Of a DNA stretch of 27,996 nucleotides, positions 6,971 to 14,638 are shown piece after piece. The position numbers were made by a program, and so were the translations under genes. This DNA is from Gp13-AA77 sp036521995 (GTDB lineage: Bacteria; Acidobacteriota; Terriglobia; UBA7540): positions 1 through 27,996 of the forward strand of contig DATDGR010000102.1 in the NCBI GenBank assembly GCA_036521995.1, read 5' to 3'. Under the pieces are notes generated by a model. It saw only the letters and a program-made list of their open reading frames with translations. It did no database searches and had not been told where the DNA came from. Positions within the stretch are counted from its first letter, which is position 1. Each line of letters opens with the position of its first letter.

Positions 6971-7897
6971 ATGGAGGACTACCCCTGCAATTTGGTTGAG
7001 TTTGATGAACACTTCGCCTCCGAGGAGGCGTGCATTGCGTACCTGAGGGCGCTTCGTTGGCCCAAGGGGTTTGCGTGCCCCAAGTGGGGTGGGGACCAGG
7101 CATGGCGCCGGGCCCGGCTGGCGATGGTCTGCGCGCGCTGTCGTCACGAGACCTCGATCACGGCCGGCACGCTGTTCGAAAAGACGCCCAAACCGCTGCG
7201 CGGGTGGTTCAAGGCGATGTGGTTGGCCACTAGCCAGAAGACGGGAGCAAGTGCTCTCGGACTGCAGCGCGTCCTCGGGCTCGGCCGCTACGAGACGGCG
7301 TGGTGGTGGCTTCACAAGCTTCGTCCTGCCATGGCTCGCCCGGGGCGGGATCGTCTCAAAGGCTGCGTCGAGGTCGACGAAACCTATGTGGGTGGCCCCG
7401 AGGAGGGCTCTCGGGGTAGACAAACCGAGGAGAAATCCATGGTGGTCATAGCGGCTGAAGAGGATGGCGATAGGATCGGACGTCTTCGGCTGGGGCGAGT
7501 TCCCGAGGTCTGTGCGGCAAGCCGGTTGGCCTTCATCCAACAAGCCATCGCTGAGGGTTCGGTGATCCACACCGACGGCTGGCTCGGATATCAGGGCCTG
7601 GAAGAAAAGGGATACAGACACAAGGTCAGCAACATAAAACAGAGCCGTGGCCGGGCGCACGAACTGATGCCCCGCGTCCACCGCGTCGCTTCGCTGATGA
7701 AACGATGGCTTCTGGGTACCCACCAAGGCTCGGTTAGCTCTAAGCATCTGGACTACTACCTGGACGAATTCACGTTCCGCTTCAACCGGCGAACGTCGAA
7801 ACATCGAGGCAAGCTCTTCTTTCGCCTCATGGAGCAGGCGGCTACCAGTGGGCCGACAACCTACGGCGATGTCGTAGGTCGGCCGGATCCCGCCTGA
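6971..7897 (+). CDS. IS1595-family transposase
   Basis: This 308-residue protein catalyses movement of the surrounding IS. The N-terminus has the family opening MEDYP..L.EFDEHF and a zinc-ribbon region: Cys36, then Trp39 where a Cys is expected, and Cys54/Cys57 in CARC, followed by HETSITAGTLFEKT. The DDE-type catalytic core shows Asp136 (VEVDETYVGG), Asp202 (HTDGW) and the C-terminal GTHQG...YLDEFTFRFNRR block with Glu266 as a candidate third acidic residue. The family assignment is firm. The missing zinc-ribbon Cys (codon TGG instead of TGC/TGT) could weaken DNA binding. The reading frame is otherwise intact. Large open frames on the opposite strand are shadows. Confidence 0.92.
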   Translation: MEDYPCNLVEFDEHFASEEACIAYLRALRWPKGFACPKWGGDQAWRRARLAMVCARCRHETSITAGTLFEKTPKPLRGWFKAMWLATSQKTGASALGLQRVLGLGRYETAWWWLHKLRPAMARPGRDRLKGCVEVDETYVGGPEEGSRGRQTEEKSMVVIAAEEDGDRIGRLRLGRVPEVCAASRLAFIQQAIAEGSVIHTDGWLGYQGLEEKGYRHKVSNIKQSRGRAHELMPRVHRVASLMKRWLLGTHQGSVSSKHLDYYLDEFTFRFNRRTSKHRGKLFFRLMEQAATSGPTTYGDVVGRPDPA

Positions 7898-7901
7898 CTA
7901 G

Positions 7902-7924
7902 CAGGTGGGGCTAAGTGGATACCC
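7902..7924 (-). repeat. IS right inverted repeat
   Basis: Twenty-three bases, exact reverse complement of 6929-6951; starts directly after the transposase stop region. Confidence 0.88.
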
Positions 7925-8531
7925 AGTAAGACCCATTTGGATTTTCCTTCGAGAATTGAGATAAACAACTTGGAATCAGTGACATCCAGGCAGATCGGGC
8001 ACTGTGATCATCAAAACGCCAAAGCCAAACGGACCGAGGCGTGAGATTGGCAGTCAAGCCATGGTGGGTCAACAGCTTATGGGCACCAGAGGCGGCCAGC
8101 GAGGCCAAGCGCCAAAGCCACGCCGAAGGCCGAGGGCTGGTGGCAGCTTTTCTTCAGTGCCGGACATGCCTCACGCCCGTAAACATCACGGCGAGGCCCA
8201 GACGATTCGCTGCGGCAAAAGTCTCGTTGACTCACGGTGGTTCCAGGAGCGTCGAAGGACGCCGGACGAGTCTCGAAGCGCCAGGGGGGAGCCAATGACG
8301 TTCAAACCCGGAATGTATCGATCATAAAGAGTTTGACCTACTCATCCTTCCGGTCAATGAGACTCCGGCAAGACCCCGGTCCTTTCGAGGAAATCGGGGT
8401 CGCGTCTTGGCTGAGGCGGACAGGAGCCGACCGCGATCGAGGCCAGACCTGGGCTGAAAGCCGGGCCTCGGTCGGGCAAGCCAGAATGCGAGTCAGGCGC
8501 TGTGGTGGTCCGCCGGAAACCCGGCGCAGCG
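7925..8531. other. gene-free stretch right of the IS
   Basis: I see no gene I can support here. Several open frames of 60-136 codons exist on both strands, but they have no family motifs and no convincing ribosome-binding sites. The first part continues the CAAAGCC-type degenerate repeat seen left of the IS. Near 8437-8475, CGAGGCC pairs with GGCCTCG around an inner GGCT/AGCC stem, a possible RNA hairpin of unknown meaning. Confidence 0.5.
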
Positions 8532-8559
8532 AAAAAAAAGGGCGGTCCGAGGACCGCCC
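8532..8559 (-). terminator. Rho-independent terminator of the phosphodiesterase gene
   Basis: GGGCGGTCC at 8540-8548 and GGACCGCCC at 8551-8559 form a perfect 9-bp stem with a two-base apex. On the minus strand the stem is followed directly by eight Ts (8539-8532). It lies about 95 bases after the stop of the gene that ends at 8653. Confidence 0.88.
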
Positions 8560-8652
8560 TATGGCGAGACCCGACTTTGGCGACCAGGTTGCCACGGTCG
8601 GGGAGCAGCGTGTGGCCCGGCGCCGCCAAGTCACGCCAACTATGTAGCTAGC

Positions 8653-10440
8653 CTAGAACGAAGAAGGCAGAACCTGCGTACCCTCCTGCTGGACCGACTG
8701 CAGGCTGTTGGGATCGAGTCCCAGCGCCTTGAGGATGGTGGGGGCCACTTCCATGGTGGTGACTGGGATGGTCACGGTGGTGGCCTGCAGCTTGGGATTC
8801 GACAGCAAAATCATGACATTGGTGTCGTCATGGGAGAAGCCGCCATGCTCAGCCTGTTTCTTGGTACTGCCGGAATAGGTGACGCCGACATGCGGCGTAA
8901 TCAGGATATCCGGCGTGCGCGGGTCGTCACCCGGTTCCAGCCCGGGCGGATTGAAAAGCTGGGTAATTCCCGCTCCATAGAAAATCTCGCCGATGCCCGC
9001 GATATTGTTGGTGGCCGGCGATTCTGCTTGAAGCACATCCACCACTTCCGGCGCGGTGCAGTGGCTGTCCAGCCAGAGCATCGAGACATCATCTTCGGTG
9101 GGCCCGATGCCGGTGGGATTAAGCGGTGATTCGGAGAAGGGCAAGCAGGCGGCCACGATGGTCGCCGGGGACGTGGTGATGGGATCGCCCGGTTTGGTCG
9201 ATATGCCCAGGTAACGAGAGGAATCGATGGGGCTCTGGCCGTGCTTGGCCGTGATGATGATCAGCGTGGAGTCAGAAAGACCGTCGGCTTTCAGCGTGGC
9301 CACCATCTCGCCGATCGACTGATCCACGAACTGGATCGCCTGGACCAGCGCCCTGCTCGGCGTGCCTTGGGCGTCCAGATAGCCGCCGTAGACGGTCGGG
9401 GTGACGGTCGTTTCGATCAGCTTCTCCCCGACGCTCACGGTCTGGAAATTCATCCCGAACACCACGGGCACCGGGGCCGACCCAGACCCGTTGTGTGTTT
9501 TGCTGTTGATTTCATTCAGGATGGCGTTGACCTTCAACGTGTCGTAGCACCGAATGTTCAGGAAGCTATCGGTCCAGGCATTCGAGGAGCTGACGGCACT
9601 CTGATCGGGCAGAGGGTCGCAAGTGAGGGAGCCCATTTTCACGCCCGGCAGGGCCACGGGAATCGAGTTGATCTCCGGCGAGTAGTAATCGTCCACGTTG
9701 GTGCCGTTGCCCGGACCATTGACCGAGGAATAGGACGGATGCTTGTCTGACCAGGCGGTGTATCCGCCGGCGGCATGCACCACGCCAAAAATGGTGTTGG
9801 TGCGAACAAAGTTCCAGGGATAAACCGGAGCGCAGCCTTTGCTCGGGTCGCGTTCCAGCCTCTTGGAATCAATCGACTGAACTCCGCCATCCACTCCGGT
9901 AGGCGCGCCGCCGTTCAGCAAGGTCTTGTTGATGTCGATTCCTTCGTCGAACTCTGTGGTAGTTCCCGTCGGCGCTGCGAATGGCACACAGGCTCCGGGC
10001 GCGCCCCCGACGCCGTTGCCGGTCGTGATCGTCGGCGGATCGAGTGACCGGTCGTAGGCAACGTCGTAGAATGCTCCCGCGCTCCGCGGAGACGAGCCAC
10101 TCACCAGGGCCGTTAACCCGGGGAACGAGTCGGAGGGCTCGGAAGTGGATGCATAGAGATAATTGACGCCGCTAGGTTTCAGGTCAGCGAGGTTGGGGCA
10201 ATAGGGCGCACCTCCATTGGCCCCGCTGATTCCATTGGCACAATTGATGAAGTCCAAAGCGTGCATGCCGTCAATGCTGACCAGGAGCACGTGCTGTACC
10301 GTCGACAGCCCGTTCTTAGTCGTCTGGCGTTCAGAACCGGCAGGCCTGGCAGGCTGCGGACCAGCGGTCCAGGCGTTGTTTGCGATCAAACAGCCGGCCA
10401 GCGTTGCCAGCATGGCTGCCGTACCGCGGACTCTTTTCAT
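8653..10440 (-). CDS. secreted alkaline-phosphatase-superfamily phosphodiesterase
   Basis: This 595-residue protein belongs to the type I phosphodiesterase/nucleotide pyrophosphatase branch. VSIDGMH has the first metal-binding Asp (57). EPSDSFPGLTALVSG (101-115) holds the nucleophile region. IITAKHGQSPID (about 396-406) and EHGGFSHDD (His about 532) match later metal-binding blocks. In the third block, Lys399 stands where most relatives have the Asp of SDHG, probably a subfamily trait. The N-terminus is a signal peptide; LAGC at 14-17 could be a lipobox, though cleavage after AWTA also fits. The start at 10440 is chosen over an upstream ATG at 10500 because AAAGGAG at 10449-10455 is correctly placed. 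A Pho-box-like promoter precedes it and phoR follows upstream, suggesting a role in phosphorus scavenging. Confidence 0.85.
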   Translation of the reverse strand: MKRVRGTAAMLATLAGCLIANNAWTAGPQPARPAGSERQTTKNGLSTVQHVLLVSIDGMHALDFINCANGISGANGGAPYCPNLADLKPSGVNYLYASTSEPSDSFPGLTALVSGSSPRSAGAFYDVAYDRSLDPPTITTGNGVGGAPGACVPFAAPTGTTTEFDEGIDINKTLLNGGAPTGVDGGVQSIDSKRLERDPSKGCAPVYPWNFVRTNTIFGVVHAAGGYTAWSDKHPSYSSVNGPGNGTNVDDYYSPEINSIPVALPGVKMGSLTCDPLPDQSAVSSSNAWTDSFLNIRCYDTLKVNAILNEINSKTHNGSGSAPVPVVFGMNFQTVSVGEKLIETTVTPTVYGGYLDAQGTPSRALVQAIQFVDQSIGEMVATLKADGLSDSTLIIITAKHGQSPIDSSRYLGISTKPGDPITTSPATIVAACLPFSESPLNPTGIGPTEDDVSMLWLDSHCTAPEVVDVLQAESPATNNIAGIGEIFYGAGITQLFNPPGLEPGDDPRTPDILITPHVGVTYSGSTKKQAEHGGFSHDDTNVMILLSNPKLQATTVTIPVTTMEVAPTILKALGLDPNSLQSVQQEGTQVLPSSF

Positions 10441-10474
10441 ATATCTTCTCCTTTGGGATCTCCCCTTCAGCTTG

Positions 10475-10531
10475 GTTATAGCGGGGAAATTACGAGCCAC
10501 ACATTAACAGTCTGTGAAGATCGGGTTAAGG
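10475..10531 (-). promoter_or_regulatory. Pho-box-like promoter of the phosphodiesterase gene
   Basis: Read on the minus strand, 7-base units lie at exact 11-base steps: CCTTAAC (10525-10531), TCTTCAC (10514-10520), TGTTAAT (10503-10509) and a poor fourth, GGCTCGT (10492-10498). Eleven bases later stands TATAAC (10475-10480), a good -10 element. In PhoB-type promoters the repeat array replaces the -35 and lies about 10-11 bases before the -10, as here. The predicted transcript would start near 10468, with the ribosome-binding site at 10449-10455 and the ATG at 10440. Confidence 0.65.
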
Positions 10532-10761
10532 AAAGTCGAAATTAGAACCTGCACGGTCCCGGGGCGCCGGACTCCATCGGCTGGTGCCGGCCAGCCTGCC
10601 CGACTGAGCCGGCGGGGCACTTCAGCATGTTATTGATTATACGTGGCTTAACTGTTATGACGAGGATGGGGAGGCAAGGTTTACCGTCGAAGGCGCGCGG
10701 CCATCGCTACCCAGATCGCGGCCTTAGGCACTATCGGCCTCCGAAAGCCGACTCGCACCCA
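10532..10761. other. intergenic region between phosphodiesterase and phoR
   Basis: No gene is seen. Part of the gap holds a TATAAT on the minus strand (10636-10641) with a weak TCGTCA sixteen bases upstream, which could be a second, constitutive promoter for the phosphodiesterase gene. No terminator for phoR is evident. Confidence 0.35.
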
Positions 10762-12186
10762 TCAGCCGCACGCGGGAAGGCTGACCGTGAATTTCGATCC
10801 CCGGCCCAGATTGCTTTCGACCGTGACGGTGCCACTCATGCGCTCCACGATATGCTTGACGATCGAGAGTCCGAGTCCGGTGCCGCCGACCTCGCGCGAG
10901 CGGGCCTTGTCGACCCGGTAAAAGCGCTCGAAAATGCGAGTCAGATGCTCTGAGGGAATGCCGATGCCCGTGTCTTCCACCACGATGGCCACGCGGCCAT
11001 CGGCGCGGCGGGTTTCGATGCGTACCTCGCCATCCGGCCGGTTGAATTTCACCCCGTTGTCGAGCAAGTTCACCGTCACTTGTTCAAGGTGCGTACGGTT
11101 GCCGAGCACGTCCGCCTCTTCCACCGGCCCGCGCACCAGCCGCACGCCGGCCAGGCGCGCAGCAGAGCTAACGGTGCGCAGCGAAGAGTCCACCACCGCC
11201 TCGATGGAGATGCGCTCCGGAATCGCTCCCGCGCGGCCGCTCTCGAGTTCCGACAAAGTGAGCAGGTCTGAAGTGATGTTGCCCAGGCGGATGGCGTGCG
11301 CCTTGATGATCTCGGCGAAACGACGGCTGTTCTCGACGTCTTCGAGGCCGCCCTCGAGTAGCGTCTCGGCGTAGCCTCGGATGGAGGTGAGCGGCGTGCG
11401 CAGTTCGTGCGAGACGTTGGCCACGAAATCCCGGCGCACGCGCTCCAGGCGCTCGAGGTGGGTGATGTCATACAGGACGGCGATGGCTCCGCGGCCCGAG
11501 GGCGAGTCGAGCGGTGCCGCCTGGGCTTCAAACACCCGTTCCTCGCCGGCCAACACCATGGCCAGACGGCGGTCGTGCGAGCCGCCGTCCTCCAGAACCT
11601 CGCCCAACAGTTCGCTGAGGGCCGGGTCACGGACGACTTCGGGCAGTGGAGTCCGGTCTGCGATAGGACTTTGAAGACCCACCGCCCTCGCAAAGGAGCC
11701 GTTCAAAAAAGTGATTCGCAGCTTCTCGTCCACCGCGAGCACACCTTCCACCATGGTGGCCAGAATCGCCTCGCGCCGGGCGGATTCCACCTTGGCGTTC
11801 TCCAGCAGGCCGCCGAGGCGCTTCGCCATGCCATCGAGAGATCGGGCCAGCAGGCTGAGATCGTCGTCCGCCGTGTCGTCGATGGCAGGGCCGGTCCGCC
11901 GGGCGTCCACCACGCCTTCCGCAAAGGCACGCAACCGTCCGACGCGGCGGGCGAGCGACCACGAGAGGAGGTGAGCCAGTACCAGAGCAACCAACGCTGC
12001 CAGCAAGCCCGCTTCCAGGACCTTCATCTGCACGGCGTCGGCAGCCGCCTGGCGAGCTTCGGGACTCTCAAACGGACCGCCAGAAGCAAAACGCCTCAGG
12101 TAGATATCGGTGGGTATCAGAACAGCCGCGATCAGAAGCAGGGCCCCCAAGAGAAGCTTGCGAAACATAGGGCTGCGAAGGACCAT
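10762..12186 (-). CDS. phoR: PhoR-type sensor histidine kinase
   Basis: This 474-residue membrane kinase probably senses phosphate limitation and phosphorylates the adjacent PhoB. Two membrane helices (about 11-29 and 59-77) flank a short ~30-residue periplasmic loop, as in PhoR. A HAMP-like linker follows at about 80-135, then a PAS domain (about 138-245). The dimerisation box FVANVSHELRTPLTSIRGY carries His260. The ATPase domain has the N box (EQVTVNLLDNGVKFN), EDTGIGIP and GGTGLGLSIVKH. It lies 71 bases downstream of phoB on the same strand, so the two are likely cotranscribed. The start is not backed by a clear ribosome-binding site; an internal ATG at residue 7 is possible. PhoR rather than another kinase is inferred from architecture, the partner gene and nearby Pho-box sites. 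Confidence 0.85.
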   Translation of the reverse strand: MVLRSPMFRKLLLGALLLIAAVLIPTDIYLRRFASGGPFESPEARQAAADAVQMKVLEAGLLAALVALVLAHLLSWSLARRVGRLRAFAEGVVDARRTGPAIDDTADDDLSLLARSLDGMAKRLGGLLENAKVESARREAILATMVEGVLAVDEKLRITFLNGSFARAVGLQSPIADRTPLPEVVRDPALSELLGEVLEDGGSHDRRLAMVLAGEERVFEAQAAPLDSPSGRGAIAVLYDITHLERLERVRRDFVANVSHELRTPLTSIRGYAETLLEGGLEDVENSRRFAEIIKAHAIRLGNITSDLLTLSELESGRAGAIPERISIEAVVDSSLRTVSSAARLAGVRLVRGPVEEADVLGNRTHLEQVTVNLLDNGVKFNRPDGEVRIETRRADGRVAIVVEDTGIGIPSEHLTRIFERFYRVDKARSREVGGTGLGLSIVKHIVERMSGTVTVESNLGRGSKFTVSLPACG

Positions 12187-12257
12187 CTTGGAGGGATGCG
12201 ATGCCGAGCACCTACGGTGACTCGAGCCCGGAGCGCGAACCCAGGCTGAACGGGCCG

Positions 12258-12971
12258 CTAAGCCTCTCCGCCTGCATCCGGCTGAGGCAAGAAGCGGTAG
12301 CCCGAGCCTCGCACGGTCTGCAGATAGCGCGGATTGTCCGCATCGATCTCAATCTTAGCTCTGAGGCGCCGGATGTGCACATCCACGGTCCGCGGTGTAA
12401 CGAAACGATCGCGCCCCCAGACACCGTCCAGCAGGCGGTCGCGGCTGAAAATGCGCCGGGGATTGGAAACCAGGAAGTGCAGCAACCGGAACTCCAGGGC
12501 GCTCAGCTCCACCGGATTGCCCCGCACCCTCACTTCGCGGGTGGAGGCGTCCAAACGCACCTCGCCGGCCTCGGCCACCTCGCGAATCTCGGCGGGCGAC
12601 GTCTTGCGGCGCAGCACGGCCTTGACCCGGGCCACGAGTTCCCGGGGACTGAAGGGCTTGACCACGTAGTCGTCCGCGCCGATCTCGAGCCCCACCACGC
12701 GATCGATCTCCGCGCCTTTGGCGGTCAGAAAAATCACAGGCAGCGCCCGGGTTCGATCGTCGGCGCGCAAAGCGCGGCAGATTTCGAAACCATCGAGGTC
12801 CGGCAGGAGAACGTCAAGCAAAACCAGGTCCGCCGGGTTGCGTCGGATGTAATCGAGGCCCTCACGGCCCCGGAGGAATCCGAGAACTTCCAGCCCCTCT
12901 TTGCGCAAGTTGTAGCGGACGAGTTCGACGATGTCTTTCTCGTCCTCAATGATCACGATGCGCGGAGTCAC
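12258..12971 (-). CDS. phoB: PhoB-type response regulator (OmpR/PhoB family)
   Basis: This 237-residue transcription factor has a receiver domain (IVIIEDEKD acidic pocket, phospho-acceptor Asp53 in LLDVLLPDLDG, Thr in FLTAKG, Lys in VVKPF) and a winged-helix DNA-binding domain ending TVDVHIRRLRAKIE...YLQTVRGSGYRF. PhoB binds direct 7-bp repeats at 11-bp spacing; such arrays occur upstream of this gene and of the phosphodiesterase gene. I place the start at the GTG at 12971 because the receiver fold begins there and a TATAAT ends six bases before it. The frame stays open upstream to a GTG at 13103, but those 44 residues are not receiver-like. Partner of the downstream phoR. Confidence 0.88.
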   Translation of the reverse strand: MTPRIVIIEDEKDIVELVRYNLRKEGLEVLGFLRGREGLDYIRRNPADLVLLDVLLPDLDGFEICRALRADDRTRALPVIFLTAKGAEIDRVVGLEIGADDYVVKPFSPRELVARVKAVLRRKTSPAEIREVAEAGEVRLDASTREVRVRGNPVELSALEFRLLHFLVSNPRRIFSRDRLLDGVWGRDRFVTPRTVDVHIRRLRAKIEIDADNPRYLQTVRGSGYRFLPQPDAGGEA

Positions 12972-12977
12972 CAGTGA

Positions 12978-12983
12978 ATTATA
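12978..12983 (-). promoter_or_regulatory. -10 element for a leaderless phoB transcript
   Basis: The minus strand has a perfect TATAAT six bases before the GTG start of phoB, so transcription would begin at or next to the start codon. No recognisable ribosome-binding site lies in between, consistent with a leaderless mRNA. The -35 region is weak. Confidence 0.5.
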
Positions 12984-13194
12984 CCGCTCACGGTGCGGGG
13001 AGCGTTCTGGAAACGAGAGAACTGCCGAGGACTCTTGGCTTGCCGGCGCCATGGGCACACCCCCGAGGTCTTTGGGATCCAACTCTTCGCTCCGCTGTTT
13101 CACAATTTCTCGACGCAGATGGGATTCACCGGCCGACTCTTCGACTCGAAACTCCTTCGAGACGGCCCCCCGGCGATACGTTACCGGGATCTTT

Positions 13195-13250
13195 AGCGTA
13201 ACCTCTCCGGGTTAAGCTCACGTAAAACTGATGTAAACCTTGTGTTACAG
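13195..13250 (-). promoter_or_regulatory. Pho-box array upstream of phoB
   Basis: On the minus strand four 7-base units repeat at exact 11-base steps: CTGTAAC (13244-13250), GGTTTAC (13233-13239), GTTTTAC (13222-13228) and GCTTAAC (13211-13217). Ten bases later lies TACGCT (13195-13200), a TAnnnT -10 candidate. This is the layout of PhoB-dependent promoters and suggests autoregulation of phoBR with a leader of about 215 bases. The rest of 12984-13511 holds no gene I can support. Confidence 0.7.
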
Positions 13251-13511
13251 AATCGCATCGGATGGGAAGGCGGGTTTGGGGTTACCGTGAAGCGAGAACT
13301 CGGCTCGCGCCAAATGCTGGAGAGATCGGCCTGCTTCGCACCGCGTTCACCCGATAACGGCCGGAGCGTATGGCGCACCTGCAGATGTGGTCGGTGAAGA
13401 AGCGGAATCAGGGCATTCGGTGGCATCGATACCGACGCTTGCGCAGGGGATTCACGAGCGCGAAGCTCGCTGCCTTCTGCGCTTCCTGGGCGGCGCCCGT
13501 CTGCCCTGTGA

Positions 13512-14498
13512 TCACGATGCCACCAGCAGGCTTTCGGCAAAGGGCCACTCCTCGTCCACCCACTGCCGGGCCGCGCGAAAACCCGTCGCCGTAGCCATCT
13601 GCCCCACGTCCCCCAAGGTATATTTGTGCGAACTCTCGGTCCAGATGGTCTCACCAGCCCGAAAATGAACGTCGAGTCTGGCCTTCTCGATTCTTACCCG
13701 CTGCTCTGCTGTCGAGCGCAGATGCATCTCGATGCGCCTGTCCCCCTCGTTGTAAACCACCTGGTGCGCGAAGCGTCGCAAGTTGAAATCCGCCCCGAGC
13801 TCCCGGTTGATTCGCGCCAGCAGGTTGAGATTGAAGGCCGCCGTGACGCCCGCCGGATCATCGTACGCCAGGATCGTCTGCGAGGTAGGCTTCACCAGGT
13901 CCGTGCCCAGCAGCACGGCATCGCCAACCTGCAAAAAGGCGCGGATTCGGACCAGGAATTCCGAGTCTTGGTGCCGGTTGAAGTTGCCGATGGAGCTGCC
14001 CAGGAAAAGCACCATCAGCCGTTGGCGCGGAAGGCGCTTGGCGGCGCGCGCGAGGCCGTCCAGATACTCGGCTTCGAACCCGCGAACGCTGACGCCGTCC
14101 AGATGGCCGAGCTCGCGATGGGTGAGAACGAGGGCCGCAGGGGAGATCTCAATCGGATGATAGGTGGTGGGCTGGCGGCGGGCCAGAGCTTCCAGGATCG
14201 ACCGTGTCTTCTTGGCGCTGCCGCTGCCGAGCTCGACGACCACCACCGGGGGTGCCACGGAGTCCGCGATCTCGCCGGCGTACCGGCTTATAATGCGCTC
14301 ATCGGCCCGCGTAAGCCCATATTCGGGCAGCAAGGTGATGGCTTCGAATAGCGCCGAGCCCACGACGTCGTAAAAGTACTTGCATGGAATCCATTTGGAG
14401 CCCGGTCGTCCGAGGCCAGCGCGCACATCGCGAGCGAACTGCGTCACGACGTCCCTTTTCTCCGTATTGCGACCCGTCGTTGCTGCGAATCCCGCCAT
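13512..14498 (-). CDS. egtD: L-histidine N-alpha-methyltransferase (EgtD)
   Basis: This 328-residue enzyme trimethylates histidine to hercynine using S-adenosylmethionine, the first step of ergothioneine synthesis. Family marks are the N-terminal KYFYDVVGSALFEAITLLPEYGLTRAE-like block (about 40-66), the SAM-binding VELGSGSAKKT (88-98), LMVLFLGSSIGNFNR, LGTDLVKP, and the C-terminal ESSHKYTLGDVGQMATATGF segment. Length is typical. The partner enzyme EgtB (sulfoxide synthase) and the lyase EgtE are not in the window. The ATG has no clear ribosome-binding site. It is divergent from the ABC importer starting at 14639, with about 140 bases between the starts, so a shared regulatory region is likely. 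Some proteins of this fold serve other roles, but the motif match is strong. Confidence 0.88.
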   Translation of the reverse strand: MAGFAATTGRNTEKRDVVTQFARDVRAGLGRPGSKWIPCKYFYDVVGSALFEAITLLPEYGLTRADERIISRYAGEIADSVAPPVVVVELGSGSAKKTRSILEALARRQPTTYHPIEISPAALVLTHRELGHLDGVSVRGFEAEYLDGLARAAKRLPRQRLMVLFLGSSIGNFNRHQDSEFLVRIRAFLQVGDAVLLGTDLVKPTSQTILAYDDPAGVTAAFNLNLLARINRELGADFNLRRFAHQVVYNEGDRRIEMHLRSTAEQRVRIEKARLDVHFRAGETIWTESSHKYTLGDVGQMATATGFRAARQWVDEEWPFAESLLVAS

Positions 14499-14638
14499 GG
14501 TGTTATTGATGCACGCGCGGTCGTCCGGGACTCACGCGGGCGTCCCGATCATGGCAGAAGCGCGGCAGGTGGGCTAAACTCCAAAGGCAGGCCGCAGAGG
14601 GCTTCCACTGCGCCGGCCGCAAGCGCGTTGGTGTGGCG

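Larger units (their letters stand above)
6929..7924 (+). mobile_element. complete IS1595-like insertion sequence
   Basis: The element is 996 bp long. Its ends, 6929-6951 and 7902-7924, are perfect 23-bp inverted repeats beginning GGGTATCCACTTAGCCCC. It encodes one transposase filling most of its length. IS1595 elements normally make 8-bp target duplications; the flanking octamers here (6921-6928 and 7925-7932) do not match, so the insertion may be old or one flank rearranged. A second element with the same outer GGGTATCCACTT begins at 27807. Confidence 0.88.

Noticed and set aside
6899..7804. 301-codon open frame antisense to the transposase
   Set aside because: It mirrors the IS1595 gene, starts inside the inverted repeat region and shows no domain; the plus-strand protein has clear family motifs.
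6921..7932. Target-site duplication of the IS (AAGACCCA on both sides)
   Set aside because: The matching octamers are not adjacent to the inverted repeats and belong to the surrounding degenerate repeat; the true flanking octamers differ.
10441..10500. Upstream start of the phosphodiesterase at 10500
   Set aside because: It would add 20 residues before a good signal peptide and would begin inside the predicted Pho-box promoter, whereas the ATG at 10440 has a strong ribosome-binding site.
11407..12249. 280-codon plus frame antisense to phoR
   Set aside because: Product of high GC codon bias; no start signal or domain.
13193..13654. 153-codon minus frame overlapping the Pho-box array and the end of egtD
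   Set aside because: No motif, overlaps egtD in another frame, and crosses a regulatory array.
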